Counted from the stretch's first letter, positions 7,428 to 15,425 are shown. The stretch: DNA of 24,327 nucleotides from JAHEIJ01 sp040235565 (GCA_040235565.1 JBECLA010000104.1:1-24327); one strand, 5' to 3'. The notes: a model not told the origin generated them from the letters alone. Made by a program: numbers and translations.

Positions 7428-7841
7428 ATGCAGGATTTGATGGTGATGTTGCTGACGTGGATTGGCGCTAACAGCGGTTATGATGTCAATCTGGCCCTTC
7501 CCAATATTACAATGACCAATAGCTATAATATTTGCGCCAACTACGGAATTAATAACAAGGGACAATGCGAAGCGGCCAGCCTCAAAGGCTTTTACGACAA
7601 GAACCTCACGATTTATCTACCCACTGAATTTGATCCGCAGGACCCGGTGGATCGCGCCCGCCTGATTCATGAACTGGTGCACTATGTGCAGTGGGCCAAT
7701 CACAAACATAAAACCACCTGCCTGGGACATCTGGAAGTGGAGGCGTATGAACTGCAGGATCAATGGCGCCTGGCGCATGATCTGAATGAATCTCTCGATC
7801 CATTTCGCAAGATCATGCTTGAGGCCTCATGCGACGCATGA
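7428..7841 (+). CDS. small HExxH zincin-like protein (DUF6647-like), 137 aa
   Basis: The ribosome site GAGG lies 6 nt before ATG 7428 and decides this start; the in-frame ATG at 7416 overlaps that site. The protein contains HELVHYVQ (residues 81-88), the zinc-peptidase HExxH motif, followed about 20 residues on by LEVEAYELQ, whose Glu could be the third zinc ligand as in gluzincins. The pattern resembles what is catalogued as DUF6647, a family of small putative metallopeptidases; this is a recollection, not a search. The N-terminus has a short hydrophobic stretch (about 4-12), too weak to call a signal peptide. Several Cys residues (36, 47, 98, 135) hint at an exported or disulfide-bonded protein. 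Base composition is lower in G+C than its neighbours, and it stands alone beside a repeat cluster. Confidence 0.8.
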   Translation: MQDLMVMLLTWIGANSGYDVNLALPNITMTNSYNICANYGINNKGQCEAASLKGFYDKNLTIYLPTEFDPQDPVDRARLIHELVHYVQWANHKHKTTCLGHLEVEAYELQDQWRLAHDLNESLDPFRKIMLEASCDA

Positions 7842-7881
7842 AGCAACTGGCTCAGCGGTGAGCGCAGTAAAACTTTCGGGA

Positions 7882-8415
7882 TTACCAGAAGCGCGGACGG
7901 CCGGTATCGACGTGAATGAAATTGGATTTGGGATAATAACCCACGCCACCGGCCTTGAGGTTCAGCGCGGCCTGGCGCAGATGCTTGAGTTCAACCCCCG
8001 GTAACCGAATATCAATCGCCCTGCCCTGCATGTGCAGGCTGCGCTTGGCAACGCCATTGCTGTTGCGATGTAACCTGGCGTTGGTCGCGGGTGAACGATA
8101 TCCCGAGATCACGTGATAGCTTCGGCTGGAGGATACATCCTGTTGCAGGGTATAGAGCAGATCATACAAACGGCGATCCATCTGGGTCATCTCATCGGCG
8201 CGATGGTCGCGTAACAGGCGATCGATGGCCGCCAGTTCGTCGGCGATATATTCACCTTCCGCCCAGTAGGTTGCCTTGATGCTTTCACCGGTATGCAGAT
8301 TATGGAAGCGCAACACGCGTTCACCCTGAGCGGCGGGTTTGGCCAGGACCGTTGGTGCGATTGCCAGCGCGGCCGTGCCGCTGGCGGCTTTCAGAAAGTT
8401 TCGGCGTGAAATCAT
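7882..8415 (-). CDS. mepK: MepK/YcbK-like murein endopeptidase (DUF882), 177 aa
   Basis: The start at ATG 8415 gives a perfect twin-arginine signal, SRRNFLK (3-9), followed by an Ala-rich hydrophobic stretch ending near AKPAA (25-29); the longer frame from 8466 would bury it. The mature protein is a peptidase M15-like domain (DUF882): SGYRSP (104-109), SLHMQGRAID with H128 and D135, and the C-terminal H168-V-D170 are the expected zinc ligands and catalytic residues. In E. coli the homologue MepK cleaves 3-3 and 4-3 crosslinks in peptidoglycan. The length matches E. coli YcbK (about 182 aa). It lies 98 nt downstream of an L,D-transpeptidase on the same strand, the same order as ycbB-ycbK in E. 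coli, so the pair makes and cuts the same bond. Confidence 0.93.
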   Translation of the reverse strand: MISRRNFLKAASGTAALAIAPTVLAKPAAQGERVLRFHNLHTGESIKATYWAEGEYIADELAAIDRLLRDHRADEMTQMDRRLYDLLYTLQQDVSSSRSYHVISGYRSPATNARLHRNSNGVAKRSLHMQGRAIDIRLPGVELKHLRQAALNLKAGGVGYYPKSNFIHVDTGRPRFW

Positions 8416-8513
8416 CAGGTTATTTCCCCACTCCGGTGTTAATAGGGTTGCATGACGGAATTTCAACCCGCGTCCAGTATTTCACAGGTCGCTGCCCGGG
8501 ATCGTCAACTTTT

Positions 8514-10196
8514 TCACATTTCAGGGGTTATATCGGCCGATCCACCGCTTTTCACAGGTGTTGCGGCGGCTTCGGTACAATTGGGCTGGTCCCGCTCATA
8601 GATATCGGGGCGGAAAAACACCCCGCCATCTTCGGCCACCCAGGCGGTCCAGTACACCAGATATATTTGTACGGGTTGTTTTACGGCCACTTCCACCCGT
8701 TCGTCGGCGGCCATCATGGTTCGGATTTTATCCTCATCCCAGTCATAGTCCGTCCCGAGGACAAAGCTGGCCAGTTGCAAGGGATCCTCAACTCGCACAC
8801 AGCCGTGACTGAACGCACGCCGGGTTTGATTGAACAGCGTCTGTCGCGGTGTGTCATGCAGATAGATCTCGTGCTGATTGGAAAACAGGAACTTGATCCG
8901 CCCAAGCGGATTGCTCGGCCCGGGATCCTGGCGCAATATATATGGTAAGTAATCCGGATCGATCCTGTTCCAGTCGATGCTGCGTGGATCCTGTTCGCTG
9001 CCATTGCGATACACCCGGATGCCCCGCTTGCGAAAAAAATCCGGGTTGCGCCGCTGTTTCGGAATCAACTCTTTTAACGCAATATTGCGTGGTACCGTCC
9101 AGTAGGGATTGAACACCACGGTATGCAGCTTGCCGTTCAATACCGGTGTCTGCCAGTCCGGCCGACCAATAATGACCCACATGGTAAATTGAGGTTCCTG
9201 GTTCTCGTACGCGGCCAGTTCAAACCCCGCGGTATTCACCATGATATATCGCTGGCCAAGCTGGCGCGGCAGCCAGCGCCAACGTTCCATGTTGAGCTTG
9301 ATGAGGTCAATGCGTTGTTTGACGGGAATATTCATCGCTCCCCGGGTCGCCGGCCCGACCACGCCGTCCATTTTCAAACCGTAACGCACCTGGAAGCGTT
9401 CCACCGCATGCTCCACGGCACGATCAAAAAACTCTTCGTCCCTGATGGGTCGCAAGGCCAGATCGCCTTCCAGCCGCAAGCGGTGGCGTAAGAAGGTGAC
9501 TTCCCGATGATAGGCGCCGAACTCCAGCAAGGGTCCGGCGGCCAACGGCGACCAGCCACCATTGCGGGCGATTTCGTGATAGCGCGCCAACGCGGCGCGC
9601 AAACGTTTGTAACCCGGCTGGGAAGGTGGCAGGGCTTGCAGGGCCGCCTGCATGTCTTCGTTCGCCACGATGTTGCGAAGCAAGTCGAGAGGATCCACAG
9701 TGGGTCGCGTAATGTGCCAGAGGGGATCGACCTGCTGCGGATCGAATCGTCCGTAACTGACATCCACACTATAGGCAAGCAACGCATTGGTGAGACGCAG
9801 TTCGAGTTGCGCCATGCTGGCCGGCAAGCGACTGGGCCACAGTCTGGTCAACGTCTCAACCGCATAGGTTTGCGGTTCCAGTCCTTCGGTCGCTGCGTTC
9901 TCCAGGGTGTTGCGCAACACCCCGGCCCTGGCCAGCGGTCCTTTGATGTCGACCCAGACGGGTGCGTAATCATTCGCCGCATAAAACTCGCGCAAGCGTT
10001 GCCAATCCATATCGGGATCGACTATCGATGAAGTAGCTGGATCGAGTTGCTGCTGGATTGCGGTGGTTATTCTCTCCAGTTGCGGTGAAGTCTGCGCCTG
10101 CAGCGGGGTGATGAGTGCGATGCCGAACTGCAGCACAACAAACAGACAAAACCGCAAAGGAGAAATAGTATGGCGATGAATTACAAACATGGACAT
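8514..10196 (-). CDS. ldtD: L,D-transpeptidase, LdtD/YcbB type, 560 aa
   Basis: This periplasmic enzyme forms 3-3 crosslinks between diaminopimelate residues. It has an N-terminal signal peptide (hydrophobic 14-30, cleavage likely near LQAQ at 32-35), a large scaffold domain (about 40-255), a peptidoglycan-binding domain type 1 (about 258-292, KMDGVVGPATRGAMN) and a YkuD catalytic domain (about 315-500). The YkuD signature is complete: H447-D-T-P and SHGCVRVED with C466 as nucleophile. The length fits YcbB (about 615 aa, somewhat longer). The open frame begins with a TTG at 10199; the next codon ATG 10196, or ATG 10190, is more likely, but no strong ribosome site is visible. A possible -10 lies in the palindromic TATTATGTATATA region at 10254-10274 upstream. 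The mepK-like gene follows in the same orientation. Confidence 0.95.
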   Translation of the reverse strand: MSMFVIHRHTISPLRFCLFVVLQFGIALITPLQAQTSPQLERITTAIQQQLDPATSSIVDPDMDWQRLREFYAANDYAPVWVDIKGPLARAGVLRNTLENAATEGLEPQTYAVETLTRLWPSRLPASMAQLELRLTNALLAYSVDVSYGRFDPQQVDPLWHITRPTVDPLDLLRNIVANEDMQAALQALPPSQPGYKRLRAALARYHEIARNGGWSPLAAGPLLEFGAYHREVTFLRHRLRLEGDLALRPIRDEEFFDRAVEHAVERFQVRYGLKMDGVVGPATRGAMNIPVKQRIDLIKLNMERWRWLPRQLGQRYIMVNTAGFELAAYENQEPQFTMWVIIGRPDWQTPVLNGKLHTVVFNPYWTVPRNIALKELIPKQRRNPDFFRKRGIRVYRNGSEQDPRSIDWNRIDPDYLPYILRQDPGPSNPLGRIKFLFSNQHEIYLHDTPRQTLFNQTRRAFSHGCVRVEDPLQLASFVLGTDYDWDEDKIRTMMAADERVEVAVKQPVQIYLVYWTAWVAEDGGVFFRPDIYERDQPNCTEAAATPVKSGGSADITPEM

Positions 10197-10296
10197 CAAC
10201 TCAGGCTGGCTGCATGACGGATACCAAGGATAGTCCCGCAGCCAGGGATGATTCGCTATATATACATAATAGCGCGTTCAGCACGGACAGTAAGTA

Positions 10297-10986
10297 TTAC
10301 TTCCTGCCTACCGGCATCAACGCCAGGGGAACAAGCTCGGCGGGCAGCTGCAACAAGCCGGCAACCTTGTCATCAGAAAACGCTCCCACGACGACGGTGC
10401 CCAAATCCAGATCCTCTGCCTGTAAAAACAGGTTTTGTGCGGCATGGCCCACTTCCATATGGACATAGCGTTGCGCCCGCTGGCCGTACTTGTTGCGGGT
10501 ACGCTGGTAATCCGCGGCAAACACCACGACCACCGCCGCCTCACTCAACCAGTCCTGCATATAGGCCGTTTCAGCCAGCGCCTCACGTTGATCACCGACC
10601 GCATGCAATACCAGGCGGTGTTGCTGAATCTGATAGTGATAGATTCCTGCCGCCAGTCCGCTAACCTCACCGGCGACAACATAGAGCTCCAGCGGATACA
10701 GCGCACCGGCAGAAGGTGCCGTGCGTAACCCGCGTGCATGAGTAATACCCTGGGCCGCCCATAACAGTTGGCCGATTTGAGTGAGACTTAATGAACCCGG
10801 TTTGAATTCGCGCACTGAGCGGCGTTGTTGCAGAAGCTGGCCGAGCAAAGAGTGACCGGTCTGATCCGGTTCGGGCAACGTAATTATCTGCTTTTCCTGT
10901 GCCATCACTATGTTCGCCATCGAGTAAACACACACCCACGCGATGCCGGGTATGATCAGATACTGCTTGATTGCCTGGCTGATCAT
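10297..10986 (-). CDS. exported SagB/ThcOx-type nitroreductase, 229 aa
   Basis: This is a flavin (FMN) oxidoreductase of the SagB/McbC/ThcOx branch of nitroreductases. Visible landmarks are LLQQRRSVREF (51-61, the N-terminal FMN-binding arginines), RTAPSAGALYPLELYV (88-103) and LGTVVVGAFSDDKVAGLLQLP (195-215), with the closing PLALMPVGR. Relatives that work with YcaO proteins oxidise azolines in peptide natural products. No YcaO or precursor-peptide gene is near, so this is a stand-alone member. Residues 1-29 form a likely signal peptide (hydrophobic 9-28, cleavage after VMA), so the enzyme would act in the periplasm; that is unusual for a flavoenzyme unless it is exported folded, and no RR motif is present. 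The ribosome site is weak (GGGTGA). It lies 50 nt after the CBS gene and 100 nt before ldtD. Confidence 0.85.
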   Translation of the reverse strand: MISQAIKQYLIIPGIAWVCVYSMANIVMAQEKQIITLPEPDQTGHSLLGQLLQQRRSVREFKPGSLSLTQIGQLLWAAQGITHARGLRTAPSAGALYPLELYVVAGEVSGLAAGIYHYQIQQHRLVLHAVGDQREALAETAYMQDWLSEAAVVVVFAADYQRTRNKYGQRAQRYVHMEVGHAAQNLFLQAEDLDLGTVVVGAFSDDKVAGLLQLPAELVPLALMPVGRK

Positions 10987-11036
10987 GTCTTGTCACCCGC
11001 CCGGAATTTTGCCAGGTATCGCCCTGGGGTAAATCG

Positions 11037-11486
11037 TTAGTGACGTAATTTGCTTTCCCGGGTTTGTTCCTTGCCGATAAGGCTGACGATATCCGTTAAT
11101 TGCTCGGCCAGCAGTTCCAGAACATCATCCACACTCAACAACCCTTCCAGCCCGCCCTTTTCATTTACCACGGGAATACGACGTACCCCCTTGTCCCGCA
11201 TTAGTTTGATGGTATCGATCAGGGTGGTCTTTTCCGTTACCGTCACCAGCTCATAGCTCATCACATCACCGATGCTGACGGCTTCCAGGTTGACACCTTC
11301 CGCCAGGATTTCCAGCACAATATCCCGATCCGTCAGGATACCTACCGGCATCGTTGTGCCTTCAATTTCCTCGACCACCACCACATCACCCACATGATGA
11401 TTGCGCATCAGTGTGATTGCCTCACTCACCGGTTCGGCTTTTGAAACGATCACGACATCTCGATTGCAGTATTCTCCCGCTGACAT
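11037..11486 (-). CDS. CBS-domain pair protein, 149 aa
   Basis: Two CBS domains occupy nearly the whole protein (about 8-66 and 72-134). Landmarks are PVGILTDRDIV (47-57) in the first and VRRIPVVNEKGGLEGLLSVDDVLELL (101-126) in the second; TDRD and SVDD are the usual ribose-contacting positions. Such Bateman modules bind adenosine nucleotides (AMP, ATP, SAM or NAD in different members) and act as energy sensors, normally on a partner protein. The start follows GGGAGG at 5 nt. The gene lies 35 nt downstream of the 468-aa gene and is probably cotranscribed with it, which makes that protein its most likely partner (inference). It is soluble, with no signal peptide. Confidence 0.93.
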   Translation of the reverse strand: MSAGEYCNRDVVIVSKAEPVSEAITLMRNHHVGDVVVVEEIEGTTMPVGILTDRDIVLEILAEGVNLEAVSIGDVMSYELVTVTEKTTLIDTIKLMRDKGVRRIPVVNEKGGLEGLLSVDDVLELLAEQLTDIVSLIGKEQTRESKLRH

Positions 11487-11521
11487 GGCAGCCTCCCATT
11501 AAGCTATCGGATTCAGGCCCG

Positions 11522-12928
11522 TTATTGTTTCACGTTGAACAGGCTTTTCTCTTTTATGATCCTGACGACTTGTTCAGGTACCAGCGTTTCCCATTCATGG
11601 TCGCCCGTCTGGATTTGCTGTAACACCTTGTCAGAATGTATCTGCAGGCACTCTTCTTTTACCGTAGTCAAACTTTTCACAAAGCCATTCTCCAGCAGAT
11701 AGGCATAAAGATGCTGCAAATGCAGTGCGACCTGCATGCTTTCTACCGTTACCGGCTGTCGGGTTTTAGTATCCAGTTCCGGGCAAACATAAAGCCGCAG
11801 GTCATGCTTGAACAAGCGGCCAAACGATTCCAGGATTCCACCAGGCAGTTCCTCATAATATTTTTCATTAAAAATCTCCCGCAACGATGGCAGGCCCATC
11901 GCAATGGCAAGCGGGTTGGCGGTGTAGCGAAACAAGTACTGCGCCAGGCGATAATATTCACCATAATTTGAAATCAGCACATTTTTCCCCAGCGCACATA
12001 AAATGTCCGCCCGGTTGAGAAAATCCTGGACATCGATCTTGGCATCTTCATCACTGGACAGGTTTTTCAGTGTCATCTCCGAAATCACAAACACCGACGC
12101 CGGGTCCACACCGGTGTCTTCGATATAGGCTGCACAGGCACTGTCGAGCAGATTCATGGTCAGGTTGGTGGGGGGATGGAAGCGACTGCGTTCCACCAGC
12201 ACGGATTTCTTCCATAAGGTATCGGCGACCTGTGCCACATGCCCGTCAGCGGTAAACATGGCGGCATTACTCAAACCGTGCCGCACCAGCTCGAGGGCAA
12301 CCAGACGATTATCGACTTTTGCAAATCCCGGACCGCGACACTCCAGCATATCGACTTCCAGTACCTCCGGATACAGGCTGTCCAGCAGGCTGGGCAGGAT
12401 CGCCAGGATGTCCTGATAATAATTCAGCGCTCCGTAGATCAGGTTCACGCCCAGAATGCCCAGGGTCTCCTGGTCCTGCACATTGTTCTTGCCATGCAGG
12501 TTGACATGCACATCAATTTGCGAGGGTGCAGCCTGCGGCTCATGCTGGAAACGGATCCCCAACCAGCCGTGTCCGTCCGTGCGGTTGGTATAACTACGTG
12601 CCGCCACAGTATTGGCGAAGGCAAAAAACATGGTTTCCTGCCCGCGCGAGGAAGCAAGCCGCTCCATTAGCAGATCGTATTCATGATCCAGCATGGCGTG
12701 CAGTCGCTCCCGGCAAACATAACGGGGGCTCGCGCCATAGATGGCGTCGGAATATTTCATATCATAGGCCGAGATGGTTTTGGCGATGGTGCCGGCAGCC
12801 CCGCCGGCCCGGAAAAACCAGCGGGCGGTTTCCTGCCCGGCTCCGATTTCCGCAATGGTGCCGTATTTACTGTTATCAAGATTAACGGTGAGGGCTTTCT
12901 GATGAGGATCCTGAATTTTTTCTTGCAT
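11522..12928 (-). CDS. conserved protein of unknown function, 468 aa
   Basis: I recognise this as a widespread bacterial family with the N-terminal block GTIAEIGAGQETARWFFR (23-40), then AGTIAKTISAYDM (45-57), GHGWLGIRFQ (119-128) and GILGVNLIYGA. In databases members have carried doubtful names such as TonB-dependent receptor or nicotinate-nucleotide adenylyltransferase; nothing here supports a receptor, since there is no signal peptide, plug or barrel pattern. The Gly-rich N-terminal block could be a nucleotide or phosphate site, but this is not proven. The protein appears cytoplasmic. The start ATG 12928 is directly preceded by GGGGAAGGAG with no spacer, an unusually close ribosome site. 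The following gene is a CBS pair, 35 nt away. Just upstream is a short dyad TGCCT-GT-AGGCA (12944-12955). Confidence 0.9.
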   Translation of the reverse strand: MQEKIQDPHQKALTVNLDNSKYGTIAEIGAGQETARWFFRAGGAAGTIAKTISAYDMKYSDAIYGASPRYVCRERLHAMLDHEYDLLMERLASSRGQETMFFAFANTVAARSYTNRTDGHGWLGIRFQHEPQAAPSQIDVHVNLHGKNNVQDQETLGILGVNLIYGALNYYQDILAILPSLLDSLYPEVLEVDMLECRGPGFAKVDNRLVALELVRHGLSNAAMFTADGHVAQVADTLWKKSVLVERSRFHPPTNLTMNLLDSACAAYIEDTGVDPASVFVISEMTLKNLSSDEDAKIDVQDFLNRADILCALGKNVLISNYGEYYRLAQYLFRYTANPLAIAMGLPSLREIFNEKYYEELPGGILESFGRLFKHDLRLYVCPELDTKTRQPVTVESMQVALHLQHLYAYLLENGFVKSLTTVKEECLQIHSDKVLQQIQTGDHEWETLVPEQVVRIIKEKSLFNVKQ

Positions 12929-13297
12929 CTCCTTCCCCTTTACTGCCTGTAGGCACGGGACCGGGCGAGGGTTTTACCTGAACACATCAAAAATGCAGGT
13001 CTGTGGCTCTTGACCCCGGCACATTCGATCAGCTAACGCGCTGGCCTGGCGGAAAACAGCGGCTTGAGAACACGGTGTACGCCATAAAAAGTCTAGACGA
13101 CGTACAGCCAGCCTGCCCTCTCCCGGGACAGCATACCCGGCCAGGCGTGATCATTGACGCACATATTTTTACCTTGTGACGTTCCGGCCACCCGTTTTGT
13201 CGCTGTGATCTCCATAGATAATCTGCGCCTTTTAAATACAGCAGAGGCGACAATACTTAAGTATGATAGCTGACAGCTCCAGTGATGTTGCGATGAG
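12929..13297. other. intergenic region between divergent genes
   Basis: No gene is supported in these 369 bases. Open frames on the minus strand (13093-13398, 13029-13253) overlap the kinase start or lack ribosome sites. The region should hold the promoters of the divergent 468-aa gene and histidine kinase. It contains TGCCT-GT-AGGCA (12944-12955), which could fold as a short leader hairpin 16 nt before the 468-aa start, and a perfect 12-bp palindrome ATACTTAAGTAT (13253-13264). TATGAT (13262-13267) overlaps that palindrome as a possible -10 for the kinase. Confidence 0.6.
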
Positions 13298-14701
13298 ATG
13301 AATACCCCCCCGCCAATTGTTGAACGCAGCCATAACCGGTTTTTTATCCTCGGCTTCTTTTCAATTTTATTGCTGGTACTGGTTTCCGCCAGCATCAACC
13401 TTTATTCACTGACACGCATCAACGAACAGGTTAACCAGATTGTTAACCTTAACAGTCGCAAAACCGAAGCGCTGCGGGTGATGCGTGACGCCATGCGTGA
13501 ACGCCAGGTGACATTGCGGAATATGATCATCCACACCGATCCGTTCGATGTCGACCTGGACTGGCAGGACCATAATCGCTCGGCGGAAAAATTTCTGCGT
13601 GCCCGCGATCAGTTGATCGCGCTGGGCTTTACTCCGGAAGAGCGGCGCGAATTCGATATTCTGCGCACCAAAGTCACCAAAGGCGGCCTGATTCAGACCC
13701 GCATCACCGAATTGCTCCTGCAAGGCGAAGCACATGACTCGATCCAGGAACTGTTTGAGGAGGCGTTTGTGGCGCAACAGGACGCCTTTGCCCAGATGGA
13801 TAAGTTATTTGCCTTGCAACGCAACACCACCGCCGAGGCCCTGATCACGACCCGCAAGAACTATCAGTTTATCACCAGCCTGACTTTCATCTCCGGGCTG
13901 CTTATCATGGTCTTTGGCAGTTTCATTGCCGCTACTGTCGTCCGACATAACAACCAGCAACTGGAACTGATTCGGCAATACCATGATCACCTGGAAGAAC
14001 AGGTGAGCATACGCACCCGTGAACTGGAAACCATGAACAAGGAATTGCGTTCCTACAGTCACTCCCTGGCACACGATCTGCGCACGCCGGTACGCGCGGT
14101 AATGAGTTTCAGCCAGATTCTCTATGATGACCTGAAAGATGTGCTGACCGAAGAGCAATTGTATGACTTCAACCGGATTATTAATGCCAGCAACCGCATG
14201 CACACCTTGATTGATGATATTTTGAACCTTTCCCGAATCACGCGGAGCGATTTACAACAATCCAATGTCGACATCACTGCCCTGGCTACCCAGATCAGTC
14301 ACGATTTAGGTGCCGCTTACCCGCAGCATCATGTCAACTGTGAAATCGATCCCGGCTTGCAAACCCGCGGGGACAAGACACTAATCAGAATTTTGCTCGA
14401 CAATCTGCTGAGTAATGCCTGGAAGTTTACCCAGCTAAGCGACGATCCCGCGATCCAGATCGGCAAGACAACCCGCTCCGGGCATCCGGTATTTTATGTC
14501 AGGGATAATGGCATCGGCTTTGATCCCGCCTACCAGGAAAAGATTTTCCAGCCGTTTCAGCGGCTGCACCGCCATGATGAGTTTCCCGGCAGTGGCGTTG
14601 GACTGGCGATTGTCGACCGGGTAATCCAGCGCCACCATGGTCAAATCTGGGTCGATACCAGACCTGATCAGGGCGCAACGTTTTATTTCACCCTCGATTA
14701 G
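13298..14701 (+). CDS. sensor histidine kinase with helical periplasmic domain, 467 aa
   Basis: A membrane histidine kinase. Membrane segment 1 lies at about 15-37 and segment 2 at about 191-214. Between them (38-190) is an all-helical periplasmic domain of the four-helix-bundle type used by chemoreceptors, with RKTEALRVMRDAMRERQVTLRNMI near its start. A coiled coil (217-250) replaces a clear HAMP domain. The dimerisation domain carries SLAHDLRTP with H259 as phospho-acceptor. The ATP-binding domain has the N box (LLDNLLSNAWKF, 366-377), the G1 box DNGIGF (403-408), the F box QPFQR and the G2 box GSGVGLAI (431-438), so it should be active. The HDLRTP form is typical of phytochrome-like kinases. 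There is no response regulator next to it; the downstream gene is convergent. The ATG lies in GATGAG with a weak ribosome site. Confidence 0.95.
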   Translation: MNTPPPIVERSHNRFFILGFFSILLLVLVSASINLYSLTRINEQVNQIVNLNSRKTEALRVMRDAMRERQVTLRNMIIHTDPFDVDLDWQDHNRSAEKFLRARDQLIALGFTPEERREFDILRTKVTKGGLIQTRITELLLQGEAHDSIQELFEEAFVAQQDAFAQMDKLFALQRNTTAEALITTRKNYQFITSLTFISGLLIMVFGSFIAATVVRHNNQQLELIRQYHDHLEEQVSIRTRELETMNKELRSYSHSLAHDLRTPVRAVMSFSQILYDDLKDVLTEEQLYDFNRIINASNRMHTLIDDILNLSRITRSDLQQSNVDITALATQISHDLGAAYPQHHVNCEIDPGLQTRGDKTLIRILLDNLLSNAWKFTQLSDDPAIQIGKTTRSGHPVFYVRDNGIGFDPAYQEKIFQPFQRLHRHDEFPGSGVGLAIVDRVIQRHHGQIWVDTRPDQGATFYFTLD

Positions 14702-14737
14702 CCCTGCCGTTATTAAAATCACCGGCGCTTTATTCGC

Positions 14738-15169
14738 TCAACCGTACCAGGGCGTACACTCGATCCTGGGTTTACTCTCCAGCGCCTGCTTGATACGGTT
14801 CCAGCCGCTTTCCAGGCCCGCCTTCCAGTCTTCCACAAACTGTTCCAACTGCGCCTGATAGCGCTGATCCAGTTCGGTTTTATTCACTGTGCAATGCACC
14901 GTCACCCGCCCGCTCTTGTTGCCGGGTTCCGCCGTAATGCTCCATTGCATGGCATGAGCACAACCGGGAAGAGTGAAGTGAATGCCGTCACGGATCACTT
15001 CCTGATGGACACTGTATTCGCCCCATTTCAGCCACAGCGAACCCCGATCAGCGGAATGCGAAAGGACTTTCGTGATCGAGGGGCACCACTCCGTCAGATT
15101 CTGGATACGAATGAAGCGCTGCAAGTCGGTCGCCGACATGTGGGCATCGGCACAGGTAAAAAACTCCAT
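14738..15169 (-). CDS. SRPBCC/START-like hypothetical protein, 143 aa
   Basis: The pattern fits the SRPBCC (START/Bet v1-like) fold. An opening strand MEFFTCADAHMSAT is followed by two short helices (LQRFIRIQNLTEWCPSITKV, 17-36), a set of alternating hydrophobic strands (44-100) and a long C-terminal helix (about 102-132, LDQRYQAQLEQFVEDWKAGL onward). Such proteins bind hydrophobic ligands or act as small chaperones; no ligand can be named. The start is ATG 15169 after GATTGAAAG; the internal ATG at 15139 would delete the first strand. It is soluble and probably cytoplasmic. It converges on the histidine-kinase gene with 36 nt between stop codons and has no clear partner. The upstream region is shared with the sigma-54-controlled small gene. 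Confidence 0.7.
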   Translation of the reverse strand: MEFFTCADAHMSATDLQRFIRIQNLTEWCPSITKVLSHSADRGSLWLKWGEYSVHQEVIRDGIHFTLPGCAHAMQWSITAEPGNKSGRVTVHCTVNKTELDQRYQAQLEQFVEDWKAGLESGWNRIKQALESKPRIECTPWYG

Positions 15170-15274
15170 CTTTCAATCTCATTCAGGGCAAAAGCCGGTA
15201 TGTCATGTCGTTCCTGCATCTTCATGCTGTGCGCCAGAATAGTCCGTATTCCTTATCGCTGTCCAACCATGGTG

Positions 15275-15293
15275 CAGCAATATCACGCTGCTG
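15275..15293 (+). promoter_or_regulatory. dyad, candidate enhancer site for an RpoN activator
   Basis: CAGCAATATCACGCTGCTG is a 5-bp inverted repeat (CAGCA/TGCTG) around 9 nt. Its centre lies about 112 bp upstream of the predicted sigma-54 start, the normal range for activator-binding sites. The activator is unknown; the site is not a recognisable NtrC, NifA or PspF consensus. Confidence 0.3.
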
Positions 15294-15330
15294 ATTCGCC
15301 GTTCTGACAGGGATTGTAGAATATGATTCA

Positions 15331-15343
15331 AATCAATCACTTG
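15331..15343 (+). promoter_or_regulatory. IHF-site consensus match
   Basis: AATCAATCACTTG fits the IHF consensus WATCAANNNNTTR at every defined position. It lies between the upstream dyad and the sigma-54 promoter, where IHF normally bends DNA to let the activator touch the polymerase. It overlaps a near-FNR/Anr box, ATGATTCAAATCAA (15323-15336), which matches TTGATNNNNATCAA at nine of ten positions. Only one of the two readings need be right. Confidence 0.5.
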
Positions 15344-15369
15344 TTTTTGCGCAGTCATCAGAAATCCAC

Positions 15370-15385
15370 TGGCACAATTGTTGCT
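15370..15385 (+). promoter_or_regulatory. sigma-54 (RpoN) promoter, full consensus
   Basis: TGGCACAATTGTTGCT matches TGGCAC-N5-TTGCW exactly, with GG and GC ten bases apart. Transcription should start near 15395, about 30 nt before the small ORF at 15426. A short dyad CTGAC-AC-GTCAG (15395-15406) falls at the predicted start. Transcription from this promoter type requires an ATP-dependent activator. Confidence 0.8.
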
Positions 15386-15425
15386 GCTAGATAACTGACA
15401 CGTCAGCACCAGCGGAGGCAGCAGC

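Noticed and set aside
13093..13398. 101-codon minus-strand frame opposite the kinase start
   Set aside because: It overlaps the kinase signal region antisense and has no ribosome site.
15260..15276. Possible NtrC site around the ACCATGGTGCA segment
   Set aside because: Only the right half GGTGCA fits; the left half matches three of six positions.
15203..15358. 51-codon minus-strand frame upstream of the SRPBCC-like gene
   Set aside because: It could head that operon, but codon third positions are not biased, the ribosome site is weak and it covers the IHF and FNR-like sites, so it is probably chance.
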